A stretch of 64,000 bases of DNA from DATKWD01 sp963704815 (GCA_963704815.1 CAVPHU010000001.1:558001-622000), one strand, 5' to 3'. Shown: positions 17,878-26,354, counted from the stretch's first letter. Program-made: numbers and translations. Notes: generated by a model from the letters alone, not told the origin.

Positions 17878-18234
17878 TCACGCGCCGAACGAGCGGAAGA
17901 AGCACGAGTACTCGCCGGTGTGGCACGCGCCTTTGCCCTCCTGCTCGACGACGAACAGCAGGGTGTCGCCGTCGCAGTCGTACGACGCCGAGCGGACGTA
18001 TTGCTCATCGCCCGACGTCTCGCCCTTGCACCAGTACTCCTGGCGAGAGCGCGACCAGAACCACGTCCGGCCGGTCTCGAGGGTCTTGCGGAGCGACTCG
18101 TCGTTCATCCACGCCAGCATCAGGATCTGGCCGGTGCCGTCCTCCTGCACGATGACCGGCACCAACCCATCGGCGTTGTAGGTGACCTGCGCCAGCTCGT
18201 CTTCGTTCACGTCGATCGGGGTCACGTCGGGCAT
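17878..18234 (-). CDS. hisI: Phosphoribosyl-AMP cyclohydrolase
   Basis: HisI opens the purine ring of PR-AMP in histidine synthesis. The 118-residue monofunctional protein has 'LMLAWMNDESLRKTLETG', 'FWSRSRQEYWCKGETSG', metal-binding 'DCDGDTLLF', and the Cys pair region 'GACHTGEYSCF'. There is no HisE domain. The ATG at 18234 is the family start. It is separated from the main his operon and sits four bases ahead of trpE, suggesting shared transcription of a histidine and a tryptophan gene. Confidence 0.95.
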   Translation of the reverse strand: MPDVTPIDVNEDELAQVTYNADGLVPVIVQEDGTGQILMLAWMNDESLRKTLETGRTWFWSRSRQEYWCKGETSGDEQYVRSASYDCDGDTLLFVVEQEGKGACHTGEYSCFFRSFGA

Positions 18235-18329
18235 CGGGGCGCATCGTAAGGAACCGCTGCCCCGACGACCATTCCCTTTGTGTGCGCATCCTGCCCTTTC
18301 GGTGCCTCGCCTCAGTACGGTCCGCTCCG

Positions 18330-18692
18330 ATGCAACAGCGGACCGTCGCCGTGCTGGTCGGCGTCGGCGGCGCAGCGGGAGCATCGGCTCGTTGGGCGGT
18401 GTTCGACGCGATCGAGCCGACCACGGCGTTCCCGGTGGCGACGCTGGCGGTCAACCTGGTCGGGTGCTTCCTGCTGGGGCTCGTGTTCGACCGCGCGAGC
18501 GCATCGGTCCAGGCCGCGATCGGTACGGGATTCTGCGGCGGGCTGACCACGTTCTCGACCTTCGCGGTCGAGGTCGTCGACCTGGCCGAGCGGGGTGAGG
18601 CGACGGTTGCCGCGGTCTATCTGCTCGTGTCGGTGGCCATCGGCATCGGCGCAGTCGTCGTGGCTCGTCGCGTGATGAGCGTCCGACCATGA
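18330..18692 (+). CDS. crcB: Fluoride channel CrcB/Fluc, first copy
   Basis: The 120-residue, four-helix membrane protein has the Fluc signatures 'GGAAGASARW', 'TLAVNLVGCFLLGL' and 'GFCGGLTTFSTFAVE'. Fluc channels export toxic fluoride as dimers. The ATG at 18330 is the family start. The next gene encodes a second subunit and overlaps by ATGA, the arrangement typical of heterodimeric pairs. I found no fluoride riboswitch upstream. Confidence 0.94.
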   Translation: MQQRTVAVLVGVGGAAGASARWAVFDAIEPTTAFPVATLAVNLVGCFLLGLVFDRASASVQAAIGTGFCGGLTTFSTFAVEVVDLAERGEATVAAVYLLVSVAIGIGAVVVARRVMSVRP

Positions 18693-19012
18693 CGCCGGTG
18701 CTGTTCGTGCTGGTCGCCGCGGGAGCCTCGATGCTCCGGTGGCTGACGATCGACGTGCTGCGGGCGATGCGGGGCGGGTCGGGCACGATCGCGGTCAACG
18801 TCGCCGGCTCCTTCGCGCTCGGCCTGGCGGTCGGATCGGACATCGAGTCGCTGCTGATCGTCGGTGTCGCCGGGCTCGGGTCGCTCACCACGTTCTCGAC
18901 GATGGCCCTCGACTTCACGGCGGTGCCCCGCCACGAGGCCGTCGGCTACCTGGCCACGATGCTCGTCCTCGGACTCCTCGCCGCCTGGCTCGGCCTCCGA
19001 CTCGGCGGCTGA
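18689..19012 (+). CDS. crcB: Fluoride channel CrcB/Fluc, second copy
   Basis: The 107-residue four-helix protein has 'AGASMLRWLT', 'TIAVNVAGSFALGLAVG' and 'GLGSLTTFSTMALD'. It is shorter and more diverged than the first copy, as expected for the inverted partner of a heterodimeric fluoride channel. It overlaps the first copy by four bases (ATGA). Confidence 0.93.
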   Translation: MTPVLFVLVAAGASMLRWLTIDVLRAMRGGSGTIAVNVAGSFALGLAVGSDIESLLIVGVAGLGSLTTFSTMALDFTAVPRHEAVGYLATMLVLGLLAAWLGLRLGG

Positions 19013-19079
19013 GGTCGCGTCAATCGCGTCAACCGAGGTGACCGCGGCGGCCGGCGATCAGCGCCGCCGGAGGGGCAGG

Positions 19080-19409
19080 TCAGAGATAGAGACCCGTGCT
19101 GCCTTCTTCGAGCCGCTGACTCGCGACTGCATGGATGTCGCGCTCGCGCAGGATGATGTAGTCCTTCGCCCGCACCTCGACCTCGTAGCGATCCTCGGGG
19201 CTGAACAGCACGTTGTCGCCGATCTCCATCGATCGGACGTTGGGGCCCATCGCCACCACTTCGGCCCACACCAGGCGCTTGTTCTGCTTGGCCGTCGCCG
19301 GGATCAGGATGCCGCCTGATGAGGTCCGCTCGCCGTCTGCGCCGGTCAGCTCGACCAGGATCCGGTCGTTGAGCATCTTGATCGGTAGACCGGAGTCGAT
19401 CTCGCTCAT
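19080..19409 (-). CDS. GroES-like co-chaperonin
   Basis: The 109-residue protein follows the Cpn10 fold: 'IKMLNDRILVELT', the mobile-loop region 'GERTSSGGILIPATAKQNK', 'AEVVAMGPNV', 'IGDNVLFSPEDRYEVEV' and 'YIILRERDIHAV'. Compared with standard GroES it has extensions at both ends (starting 'MSEIDSGLP' and ending 'EEGSTGLYL'), and the mobile loop is altered, so it may be a GroES paralogue. No groEL is adjacent. ATG at 19409 chosen; it is divergent from the hydrolase gene, 27 bases apart. Confidence 0.85.
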   Translation of the reverse strand: MSEIDSGLPIKMLNDRILVELTGADGERTSSGGILIPATAKQNKRLVWAEVVAMGPNVRSMEIGDNVLFSPEDRYEVEVRAKDYIILRERDIHAVASQRLEEGSTGLYL

Positions 19410-19436
19410 TGCGGGCCGACGGTACCGTCTCGGGCA

Positions 19437-20030
19437 GTGACCACCGAACTCCGACTCATGACCGACGACGGCGAATCGCTCGAGGCCGAACGCTCCGGCC
19501 CCGAACAGGCGGCCACGGCCGTGGTCATGTGCCATCCCCATCCGGCCTATGGCGGCGACATGCGAGTCCCGGTCCTCACCGAGCTGATGGCCGGATTGGC
19601 TGCAGCCGGCCACGGTGCGCTTCGTTTCAACTTCCGGTCGGCCGGCGACTCGACCGGGGTCCACGACTTCGGCGACGCCGAGCGGGGCGACATCGTGGCT
19701 GCGGTTGCCGCCGCGAACCGGGCCTGGCCCAACGCTCGCCTGGTCCTGCTCGGCTACAGCTTCGGCGCCGATGTCTCACTCGCCGCCCCGGTCGAACCGG
19801 ATGCCCGGGTCCTGATCGCTCCCCCGCTCCAGATCGGCGAGTTGGGCGCTCCGAGCTGCCCCACGCTCCTGCTCGTCCCCGAACTCGACCAGTTCTCCGG
19901 CCCCGATCACGCTCGCGAGGCCACGGCGGGGTGGCCGGACGTGAAGCTCGAGGTCCTGAGCGGCGCCGACCACTTCCTCACCGGAGCCGTGCCGAGGATC
20001 GTCGAAGAAACCGTGGGCTGGCTCGGATGA
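19437..20030 (+). CDS. Alpha/beta hydrolase
   Basis: The 197-residue protein resembles the COG2945 type of predicted hydrolase. It has 'VVMCHPHPAYGGDMRVPVL', 'ALRFNFRSAGDSTG', nucleophile Ser in 'LLGYSFGADVSLA', Asp in 'LLVPELDQF' and His in 'GADHFLTG'. The substrate is unknown. The GTG at 19437 is nearly leaderless relative to the divergent GroES-like gene. It converges with hisF. Confidence 0.88.
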   Translation: MTTELRLMTDDGESLEAERSGPEQAATAVVMCHPHPAYGGDMRVPVLTELMAGLAAAGHGALRFNFRSAGDSTGVHDFGDAERGDIVAAVAAANRAWPNARLVLLGYSFGADVSLAAPVEPDARVLIAPPLQIGELGAPSCPTLLLVPELDQFSGPDHAREATAGWPDVKLEVLSGADHFLTGAVPRIVEETVGWLG

Positions 20031-20083
20031 TCGATCGTGCGACATGCCGGCACGCCGCCAACCCTCGACGCCACGAGAACCGG

Positions 20084-20842
20084 CTAGGGACGGACGGTCA
20101 CCCCGGCTTCGGCCAACCTGGCCTTGGCGTCGCCGACCGAGTGCTCGGCGAAGTGGAAGATCGACGCCGCGAGCACGGCGTCGGCCTTGCCCTCGGTGAC
20201 GCCCTCGACCAAGTGGTCGAGGCCGCCGACCCCCCCGCTGGCGATGACCGGGATGTTGACTGCTTCGCTCACGGCCCGGGTGAGTTCGACGTCGAAGCCG
20301 TCGCGGGTGCCGTCGCGGTCCATGGACGTGAGGAGGATCTCGCCGGCCCCGAGTTGCTCGGCCCGGACCGACCATTCGATGGCGTCGATTCCCGTCGGTG
20401 TGCGGCCGCCGTGGGTGAAGACCTCGAACCCCTCGTCGCCTCGGCGTCGAGCATCGACCGCCACCACGACGCACTGCGCGCCGAACTCGTCGGCGATCTC
20501 GCTGATCAGGTCGGGCCGCTCGACGGCGGCGGTGTTGACCGCCACCTTGTCGGCACCGACCCGGAGCAGCCGCCGCGCGTCCTCGACGCTACGGATGCCG
20601 CCGCCGACGGTGAACGGGATGAAGACCTCCTCGGCGGTCCGCCGCGCGACCTCGACGATGGTCTCGCGTGCGTCGGATGACGCCGTGATGTCGAGGAACA
20701 CCAGCTCATCGGCACCCTCGCGGTCGTAGCGGGCCGCCAACTCGACCGGGTCGCCCGCGTCGACGAGGTCGACGAAGTTCACGCCCTTCACCACCCGCCC
20801 GGCATCGACATCCAGACAAGGAATCACCCGAATCACGTTCAT
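20084..20842 (-). CDS. hisF: Imidazole glycerol phosphate synthase, cyclase subunit
   Basis: HisF uses ammonia from HisH to convert PRFAR to IGP and AICAR. The TIM barrel has the catalytic Asp in 'RVIPCLDVDAGRVVKG', 'ITASSDARETIVEV', 'TVGGGIRSVEDA', 'VAVDARRRGDEGFEV', catalytic Asp in 'LLTSMDRDGTRDGFD' and 'ASGGVGGLDHLVEG'. The ATG at 20842 is the family start. It is the last gene of the leftward hisD-C-B-H-A-F operon, separated from hisA by a 136-base gap with a strong hairpin. Confidence 0.97.
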   Translation of the reverse strand: MNVIRVIPCLDVDAGRVVKGVNFVDLVDAGDPVELAARYDREGADELVFLDITASSDARETIVEVARRTAEEVFIPFTVGGGIRSVEDARRLLRVGADKVAVNTAAVERPDLISEIADEFGAQCVVVAVDARRRGDEGFEVFTHGGRTPTGIDAIEWSVRAEQLGAGEILLTSMDRDGTRDGFDVELTRAVSEAVNIPVIASGGVGGLDHLVEGVTEGKADAVLAASIFHFAEHSVGDAKARLAEAGVTVRP

Positions 20843-20851
20843 TCGCGTTCC

Positions 20852-20878
20852 CCGGCCACGCCGGCCGACCGTGGCCGG
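20852..20878. promoter_or_regulatory. Perfect 9-bp hairpin ahead of hisF
   Basis: CCGGCCACG (20852-20860) and CGTGGCCGG (20870-20878) pair perfectly around a 9-base loop, ten bases upstream of the hisF start codon. It lies in the only sizeable gap of the his operon. It could be an RNA-processing or attenuating structure, or occlude the hisF ribosome site. The left arm and loop closely match the sequence upstream of trpA (about 10646-10671), where the right arm is lost. Confidence 0.45.
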
Positions 20879-20978
20879 TCTCCTCGCGCCTCGTCGACCT
20901 CGCACTCCTGCCTCAGATTCGTTGCTGCTCCATGACCACCCAGTGGTCGCTCAGCAGCAAGGACTCCTGGATCGTTCA

Positions 20979-21710
20979 TCATGGGTGGGTTCCGAGGGTG
21001 GTCACGGCTTGGCGCACGTCCACGTGGCCCTCGTAGATCGCGGTTCCCACGATTGCACCAGACAGCCGGCGGCCGTGCACCACGAGTTCCGCGAGCGCGA
21101 CCAGATGACCCAGTTCGCCCACCCCGCCGGAGGCGATGACCTCGAGGTCCGTCGCCGCCAGCACCTCGCCGAGTCCCTCGACGTCGGGCCCCGCGAGCAG
21201 TCCCTCACCCTTGATCTGGGTCACGACGACCGCCTCGGCGCCGAGCCCGGCGAGTCGGGCCAGGGCGTCGTCCCAGTCCTCTCCCGCACCCTCGGTCCAA
21301 CCCTGGACCGCCACCTCGCGCCCGCGGACGTCGAGGCCGATGGCGACCCGGTGGCGCGCGGCGACCGCGGCGAGCAGATCGGGATCACGCACCGCCGCCG
21401 TCCCCATGACCACCCGTGCCACCCCTGCATCGACCAACGCCGACGCAGCATCGAGCGAGCGAACGCCGCCGCCCGCCTGCACGGGCACGTCGACCGCCGC
21501 AGCCACGGCCGCGATCAGCGCTCGATTGTGGGCTTCGCCCGTTCGGGCCGCGTCGAGGTCGACCATGTGGATCCACGGGGCACCGTCGGCGCAGAATCGC
21601 TGGGCGACCTCGACGGGGTCGGTGGCATGCACCGCCTCGCGCTCGAAGTCGCCCTGCACCAGCTGGACGACCTTGCCACCGCGGAGGTCGATGGCCGGGT
21701 AGAGGTCCAT
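20979..21710 (-). CDS. hisA: ProFAR isomerase HisA
   Basis: HisA isomerises ProFAR to PRFAR. The 243-residue TIM barrel has the catalytic Asp in 'LYPAIDLRGGKVVQLVQGD', 'MVDLDAARTG', 'VQAGGGVRS', 'GLDVRGREVAVQGWTE', the second Asp region 'VVVTQIKGEGLLAGPD' and 'ASGGVGELGHL'. Because trpF is present nearby, it need not be the dual-function PriA. The ATG at 21710 overlaps the hisH stop by one base. Confidence 0.96.
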   Translation of the reverse strand: MDLYPAIDLRGGKVVQLVQGDFEREAVHATDPVEVAQRFCADGAPWIHMVDLDAARTGEAHNRALIAAVAAAVDVPVQAGGGVRSLDAASALVDAGVARVVMGTAAVRDPDLLAAVAARHRVAIGLDVRGREVAVQGWTEGAGEDWDDALARLAGLGAEAVVVTQIKGEGLLAGPDVEGLGEVLAATDLEVIASGGVGELGHLVALAELVVHGRRLSGAIVGTAIYEGHVDVRQAVTTLGTHP

Positions 21711-22327
21711 CAGCCGGCCCGGACGAGATCGACGAAGTTGGCCATGATCACGTGCCCGGCATCGCCCGACTTCTCGGGGTGGAACTGGGTCGCCCACACC
21801 CGCCCCCGCTCGATGGCCGCCACGAGGTCGCCGCCGTAGTCGCACGTGGCGATGGTGTCGCCGGTGTCCTGAGCGGCATAGCTGTGCACGAAGTACATCC
21901 ACGTGTCGTCGAGACCCGCCAGCAGAGGAGACGGTCGGGTGACGTGGAGCTGGTTCCACTGCATCTGCGGATGCTTCACCCCGTCGGGGATCCGCACGAC
22001 CCGACCGGGCACGATCCCGAGCCCGGTGGCACCGGGGGTCTCGTCCGAGTCCTCGTAGAGCAGCTGCATGCCGACGCAGATGCCGAGGAACGGTGTCCCC
22101 CGCTCGACGGCGTGGATCGCGCACCGGTCGAGCCCGAGCGAGCGCAACGCATCGATGCACGGCCCGAATGCACCCACGCCCGGGAGCACGACGCCGTCGG
22201 CAGCCGCGATCTCGTCGGCATCGGCGGTGAGCCAGGCGTCGGCCCCGCAGCGCTCGAGGCCCTTGACCGCCGAGCGCAGGTTGCCGATGCCGTAGTCGAG
22301 GACCGCGATGCGGACGCCTTCGCTCAC
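21710..22327 (-). CDS. hisH: Imidazole glycerol phosphate synthase, glutamine amidotransferase subunit
   Basis: HisH hydrolyses glutamine to feed ammonia to HisF. The class I amidotransferase has catalytic Cys in 'FLGICVGMQLLYEDSDE', His-Glu in 'ATQFHPEKSGDAG', and N-terminal 'IAVLDYGIGNLRSAVKGLE'. GTG at 22327 overlaps the hisB stop by four bases. It is in order with hisA and hisF. Confidence 0.96.
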   Translation of the reverse strand: MSEGVRIAVLDYGIGNLRSAVKGLERCGADAWLTADADEIAAADGVVLPGVGAFGPCIDALRSLGLDRCAIHAVERGTPFLGICVGMQLLYEDSDETPGATGLGIVPGRVVRIPDGVKHPQMQWNQLHVTRPSPLLAGLDDTWMYFVHSYAAQDTGDTIATCDYGGDLVAAIERGRVWATQFHPEKSGDAGHVIMANFVDLVRAG

Positions 22328-22914
22328 AAGCTGCCCTTGGTCGAGGGCAGCTGGTCGGAGTCGACCCGCACGGCGTCGCGCAGGCACCGGGCAACGCCCT
22401 TGAACGTGGCCTCGACCACGTGGTGGGTGTTGTCGCCGGCCCGCTTCGTGACGTGCAGCGTGAAGCCGGCCGCGGTCGCGAAGGACTGCCAGAAGTGCTC
22501 GGCCATCTCGGGGTTGAACGGCGGATCACCGAGCGGGAGCACCTCTCCGAAGGGCACGTCGAACGAGACGAACGGGCGGCCCGACAGGTCGAGTGCGACC
22601 TCGATGAGTGCCTCGTCGAGGGGGAACAGCCCACTGGCGAACCGGCGGATGCCGACCTTGTCGCCCAGCGCCTCGGCGAAGACGCCGCCGACGGTGAGAG
22701 CGACGTCCTCGACGGTGTGATGCCCGTCGACCTCGAGGTCGCCCTCGGCCTCGACCACGAGATCGAAACCACCGTGACGGCCCAGCTGGTCGAGCATGTG
22801 ATCGAAGAACGGCAGCCCGGTGCCCACTTCGGTCGAGCCGGTGCCGTCGAGGTCGATGGTCACCTCGATCGACGTCTCCTTCGTGGTGCGCGAGGCGGAT
22901 GCGGTGCGGGTCAT
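22324..22914 (-). CDS. hisB: Imidazoleglycerol-phosphate dehydratase
   Basis: HisB dehydrates IGP to imidazole-acetol phosphate. The 196-residue monofunctional enzyme has the manganese-binding repeats 'FFDHMLDQLGRHGGFDL', 'DGHHTVEDVALTVG' and 'HHVVEATFKGVARCLRDA'. There is no fused phosphatase domain, so histidinol-phosphate phosphatase must be encoded elsewhere. ATG at 22914 overlaps the hisC stop. Confidence 0.97.
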   Translation of the reverse strand: MTRTASASRTTKETSIEVTIDLDGTGSTEVGTGLPFFDHMLDQLGRHGGFDLVVEAEGDLEVDGHHTVEDVALTVGGVFAEALGDKVGIRRFASGLFPLDEALIEVALDLSGRPFVSFDVPFGEVLPLGDPPFNPEMAEHFWQSFATAAGFTLHVTKRAGDNTHHVVEATFKGVARCLRDAVRVDSDQLPSTKGSL

Positions 22915-23993
22915 GCGTCTTCCTTGGGGTCGAGAATCGCCTTCAGTGCGTCGAGGAAAGCATCGTCTTCCGACGGCGTGCCGATGGTGACCCGGAGGCA
23001 CCCGTCGAGCCCCGGCCAGGACGCGCAGTTGCGCACGAGCACCGAGGCGTCGACCAGTCGCTGCCACACGTCACCACCGTCGATCGAGGTCGGTCGGAAG
23101 AGCACGAAGTTGGCGCCCGAGGGCCACACCTCGACCGGCAGGGTCTGCAACCCGGCGACGAGGCGGCCGCGTTCCTCGACCAGCGCCGACACCCGCCGGT
23201 TCATCTCGTCGCCGAACTCGAGCGCGATCCTCCCGGCCAGCTGCTTGAAGTGGTCGAGGTGGTAGGGCAGCACGACCTTGTCCAGTTCGGCCACCAACCA
23301 CGACGGCCCGATGAGATAGCCGAGGCGCGCCCCGGCCATCGACCAGGTCTTCGAGAACGTGCGGGTCACCACGAGCGGCACGTCCTCGTCGACCAACTCG
23401 AGCGCCGACCACGGGGCGAACTGACCGTAGGCCTCGTCGACGACCACGACCCCGGGCGCGGTGTCGACCACGTGCCGGACGAGCGCCTCGGGCTCGACCA
23501 TGCCCGTCGGGTTGTTGGGCGAGCACAGGAACGTGATGGCCGGCTGCGACTCGCCGATCACCCGATCGACCTCCTCGATCGACAGGGCGAAGTCCGCGCC
23601 CCGTTGCCCGGACACGACCTCGGTGCCGGTCAGGCGGGCGATGTGGCGGTGCAGCGCATAGGTCGGCTCGAAGGTCGCGACGGTCCGGCCCGCACCGCCG
23701 TAGGTCAGGCAGAGGGTCTGGAGCACCTCGTTGCTGCCGTTGGCGGCGAACACCTGCGTCGGGTCGACCGCGTGGTGCTCGGCGATCGCGGCACGGAGAT
23801 CGGTTGCGTCGCGGTCGGGATAGCGGTGCCACTGGATGCGCGAAGCCTCGTCGGCCAGCTTGGCCGCGAATCCGGGTGGGGGCGGCACGGGTGACTCGTT
23901 GGTGTTGAGCCGGACCTGCACGTCGATCTGCGGGCTGTGATAGCCGTCAATGAGTGCCACGTCGTCGCGCACCGGAGGCCGGGGCGCGGTCAT
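22911..23993 (-). CDS. hisC: Histidinol-phosphate aminotransferase
   Basis: HisC transaminates imidazole-acetol phosphate with glutamate. The PLP fold type I enzyme (360 residues) has 'RLNTNESPVPPPPG', 'ANGSNEVLQTL', 'CSPNNPTG', 'VVVDEAYGQF' and the PLP lysine in 'TRTFSKTWSMAGARLGY'. The Arg in 'GCLRVTIGTPSEDD' binds substrate carboxylate in relatives. ATG at 23993 overlaps the hisD stop (ATGA). Confidence 0.97.
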   Translation of the reverse strand: MTAPRPPVRDDVALIDGYHSPQIDVQVRLNTNESPVPPPPGFAAKLADEASRIQWHRYPDRDATDLRAAIAEHHAVDPTQVFAANGSNEVLQTLCLTYGGAGRTVATFEPTYALHRHIARLTGTEVVSGQRGADFALSIEEVDRVIGESQPAITFLCSPNNPTGMVEPEALVRHVVDTAPGVVVVDEAYGQFAPWSALELVDEDVPLVVTRTFSKTWSMAGARLGYLIGPSWLVAELDKVVLPYHLDHFKQLAGRIALEFGDEMNRRVSALVEERGRLVAGLQTLPVEVWPSGANFVLFRPTSIDGGDVWQRLVDASVLVRNCASWPGLDGCLRVTIGTPSEDDAFLDALKAILDPKEDA

Positions 23994-25282
23994 GGACGGT
24001 CCTGCCGCTGCCGGACGCTCTGCGCGTGCGCCGGCAGGCCTTCGGCATCAGCGATGGCACCGACGTGCGGGGTCAGCCGATCGAGCGCCTCGCGGTCGAG
24101 ATCGACGACATGGATGTGCTTGCAGAAGTCGTCGACCCGCAGGGCGCCCGAGAAACGGGCCGTGCCCGCCGTCGGCAGTACGTGGTTGGGTCCGGCGACG
24201 TAGTCGCCGACCGACGCCGGGGCGTACGGGCCGCAGAACACGGCGCCGGCATGGCGGACGAGCGGAAGCAACGCATCGGGGTCGGCGACCTGGAGCTCGA
24301 GGTGCTCGGGTGCGATGGCGTTGACCACCGCCATGGCCTGCTCGGGGCCGTCACACACGGCAGCGAAGCCGCCCTCTTCCAGCGTCGCCTCGAGGTACTC
24401 ACGGCGCGGCGAGGCGGCCACGATGCGGGCCACCTCGGTCGAGACCCGGTCGGCCACACCCTCGTCCCACGTGACCAGCCAAGCCAGCCCGTCGGGACCG
24501 TGTTCTGCCTGGAGGACGACGTCGATGGCGACGTCGGCGACGACCGCGTCGGCATCGGCCACGACGACCACCTCGCTCGGGCCGGCGAACGCCGAGGGCA
24601 CACCGACCAGACCCGATCCGGCGACCTCACGTTTGGCCTGAGCCACGCGAGCGGAACCCGGGCCGACGATGACGTCGACGGGCCGAATGCTCTCGGTGCC
24701 CAGGGCGAGGGCGGCGACCGCCGCCGGCCCGCCGACGCGAATCACCTCGTCGACACCGGCGATCGCCGCGGCGGCCAGGATCGATTCGTCGACCGCCCCG
24801 CCTGGTCCCGGTGCCGTGACGAGCACCACCTCGGGAACGCCGGCCACCTTGGCGGGAATCGCGGTCATCAACACCGTCGACATCAGCGGAGCGAGCGCGC
24901 TCGGCACGTAGCAACCCGCCCGGTCGACCGGGCGACGGAGCTCGCGCACCCGCAGCCCGCGGTCGACGAACTCGGCGCCGTCGTGGATCTGGGCCTCGTG
25001 GTACGCCCGGATGTTGGTGGCGGCCACGTCGAGTGCATCGGCCAGGGCGGGAGCGATGCGGTGCGGCGCATCGCGCACCACGTCGTCACGCACGTGCAAC
25101 TCGTCGACCTCGACCCCGTCGAAACGTCGGGTGAACTCGCGGAGCGCATCGTCGCCACGCGTGCGGACCGCCTCGATGACCGCTCGCACCTCGTCGATCG
25201 GCGGCTCGACCTGCGCGGCCGGTCGAGGAAGGCCGTCGGCGGCGCCGAGACCCTTTCCGCGGAGATCCAGACGGCGCAGCAC
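23990..25282 (-). CDS. hisD: Histidinol dehydrogenase
   Basis: HisD makes histidine from histidinol in two NAD-dependent steps. The 430-residue protein has 'DRAGCYVPSALAPLMSTVLM', 'AQAKREVAG', 'GPSEVVVVADADA', catalytic region 'IAPEHLELQV', 'CGPYAPASVGDYVAGPNHVL' and zinc-ligand His near 'FCKHIHVV'. I chose GTG at 25282 (family-like 'LRRLDLRGKG', with AGGT upstream) instead of GTG 25342, which adds 20 unconserved residues. It is the first gene of the his operon and is divergent from the small gene at 25346. Confidence 0.95.
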   Translation of the reverse strand: MLRRLDLRGKGLGAADGLPRPAAQVEPPIDEVRAVIEAVRTRGDDALREFTRRFDGVEVDELHVRDDVVRDAPHRIAPALADALDVAATNIRAYHEAQIHDGAEFVDRGLRVRELRRPVDRAGCYVPSALAPLMSTVLMTAIPAKVAGVPEVVLVTAPGPGGAVDESILAAAAIAGVDEVIRVGGPAAVAALALGTESIRPVDVIVGPGSARVAQAKREVAGSGLVGVPSAFAGPSEVVVVADADAVVADVAIDVVLQAEHGPDGLAWLVTWDEGVADRVSTEVARIVAASPRREYLEATLEEGGFAAVCDGPEQAMAVVNAIAPEHLELQVADPDALLPLVRHAGAVFCGPYAPASVGDYVAGPNHVLPTAGTARFSGALRVDDFCKHIHVVDLDREALDRLTPHVGAIADAEGLPAHAQSVRQRQDRP

Positions 25283-25345
25283 GAGGGGCGAACCTACCGG
25301 CGATTCGTCGACCCCTGGTAAGCCATTCCGCATGAGAGACACGAC

Positions 25346-25534
25346 ATGAGCGACGTCGAGGCCCCACTGTCATCGGTGCAGGCCACCCTCGACGAGGCCA
25401 CCGATCGCGTGGCCGAGCTCGCCGCTCGCGCCGAGAGCCAGCGTCGCGAGGACGTGGCGGTCGGCCTTTTCGAGGTCGAGCGCACCCTCCGGGCCGCCCT
25501 CCGTCGCCTCGAGGCCGTTCGGCGCGTCCTCTGA
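25346..25534 (+). CDS. Small acidic coiled-coil protein of unknown function
   Basis: The 62-residue protein starts 'MSDVEAPLSSVQATLDEA' and is almost wholly predicted helix with a heptad-like pattern and many Glu/Arg. ATG at 25346 follows a weak GAGAG ribosome site. It is divergent from hisD and followed by a strong terminator-like hairpin, which supports it as a real transcription unit. No function can be inferred. Confidence 0.65.
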   Translation: MSDVEAPLSSVQATLDEATDRVAELAARAESQRREDVAVGLFEVERTLRAALRRLEAVRRVL

Positions 25535-25541
25535 CCGGCGC

Positions 25542-25572
25542 GACGACGGCGCCCACGAGGGGCGCCGTCGTC
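25542..25572 (+). terminator. Strong terminator-like hairpin
   Basis: A 13-bp perfect stem, GACGACGGCGCCC (25542-25554) with GGGCGCCGTCGTC (25560-25572), and a 5-base loop lie eight bases after the stop of the small gene. It has no clear T-run but is the strongest hairpin I noticed. It could also shield the convergent nth gene. Confidence 0.7.
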
Positions 25573-25694
25573 TACCGACGAGGTCGGGCGGCGGATCCCG
25601 ACCCATCGCCGATCCGAGAGCCCGGGAGTACCCGAACTCGCATGGTCGACGGTAACCCCGCAGGCCCGGGTTGAGAACCCCCAGGGAACAATTT

Positions 25695-26354
25695 TCAGAG
25701 CTCTGAGGACGGGCAGAACCAGTTCAGGACACAGTCGGCGCAGTTCGGGCGCCGGGCGAAGCACACCCGCCGCCCGTGCAGGATCACGCGCAGTGAGAAC
25801 TCACCACGCTCGGACGCCTTCACCATCGGATTCAGCTCGAGCTCGACCTTCACCGGATCGGTCTCGGTCGTGATCCCGAGCTTCCTGGTCAGCCGCAGCA
25901 CGTGGGTGTCGACGGGGAGCCCCGGGAGGCCGAGGGCGACCGACCGCACCACGTTGGCGGTCTTGCGACCGACGCCGGGGAGCTTCACCAGGTCCTTCAT
26001 CGCACCCGGGACCTCGCCGCCATGCCGGTCGACCAACGCAGTCGCCATGCCGATCAGGCTCTTGGCCTTCTGACGGAAGAAGCCGGTCGAGTGGATGATC
26101 TGCTCGAGCTCGTCGGGGTCGGCGACGGCCAGTTCCTCCGGCGTCGGGTAGCGGGCGAACAGGGTCGGGGTCACCGTGTTGATCATCTTGTCGGTGCTCT
26201 GGGCCGACAGGATCGTGGCCGCCAGCAACTCGAACGCGTTGGTGTGGTCGAGCTCGCACTCGGCGTCGGGGTATTCGAGGGCCAGCAACTCGTTGGTGCG
26301 GCGGGCTCGGCCGGCGGGGGTTCGCGGGCGGACTCGACGCTCCGTGGTTGCCAT
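25695..26354 (-). CDS. nth: Endonuclease III
   Basis: Nth removes oxidised pyrimidines from DNA by glycosylase and AP-lyase action. The 219-residue protein has the HhH motif and catalytic Lys in 'KLPGVGRKTANVV', the Asp in 'VDTHVLRLTRKLG', and the C-terminal iron-sulphur cluster pattern CX6CX2CX5C. ATG at 26354. It is divergent from mshD, and its stop is 120 bases from the hairpin at 25542. Confidence 0.97.
   Translation of the reverse strand: MATTERRVRPRTPAGRARRTNELLALEYPDAECELDHTNAFELLAATILSAQSTDKMINTVTPTLFARYPTPEELAVADPDELEQIIHSTGFFRQKAKSLIGMATALVDRHGGEVPGAMKDLVKLPGVGRKTANVVRSVALGLPGLPVDTHVLRLTRKLGITTETDPVKVELELNPMVKASERGEFSLRVILHGRRVCFARRPNCADCVLNWFCPSSEL

Noticed and set aside
18235..18329. 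Possible fluoride riboswitch upstream of the crcB pair
   Set aside because: 'aaccgct' resembles part of the motif, but the GGCGATG start and the matching pseudoknot and second stem are not present in order.
20979..21710. PriA (dual HisA/TrpF)
   Set aside because: A full trpF gene is present at 11901-12557; dual function is not needed and cannot be shown from sequence alone.
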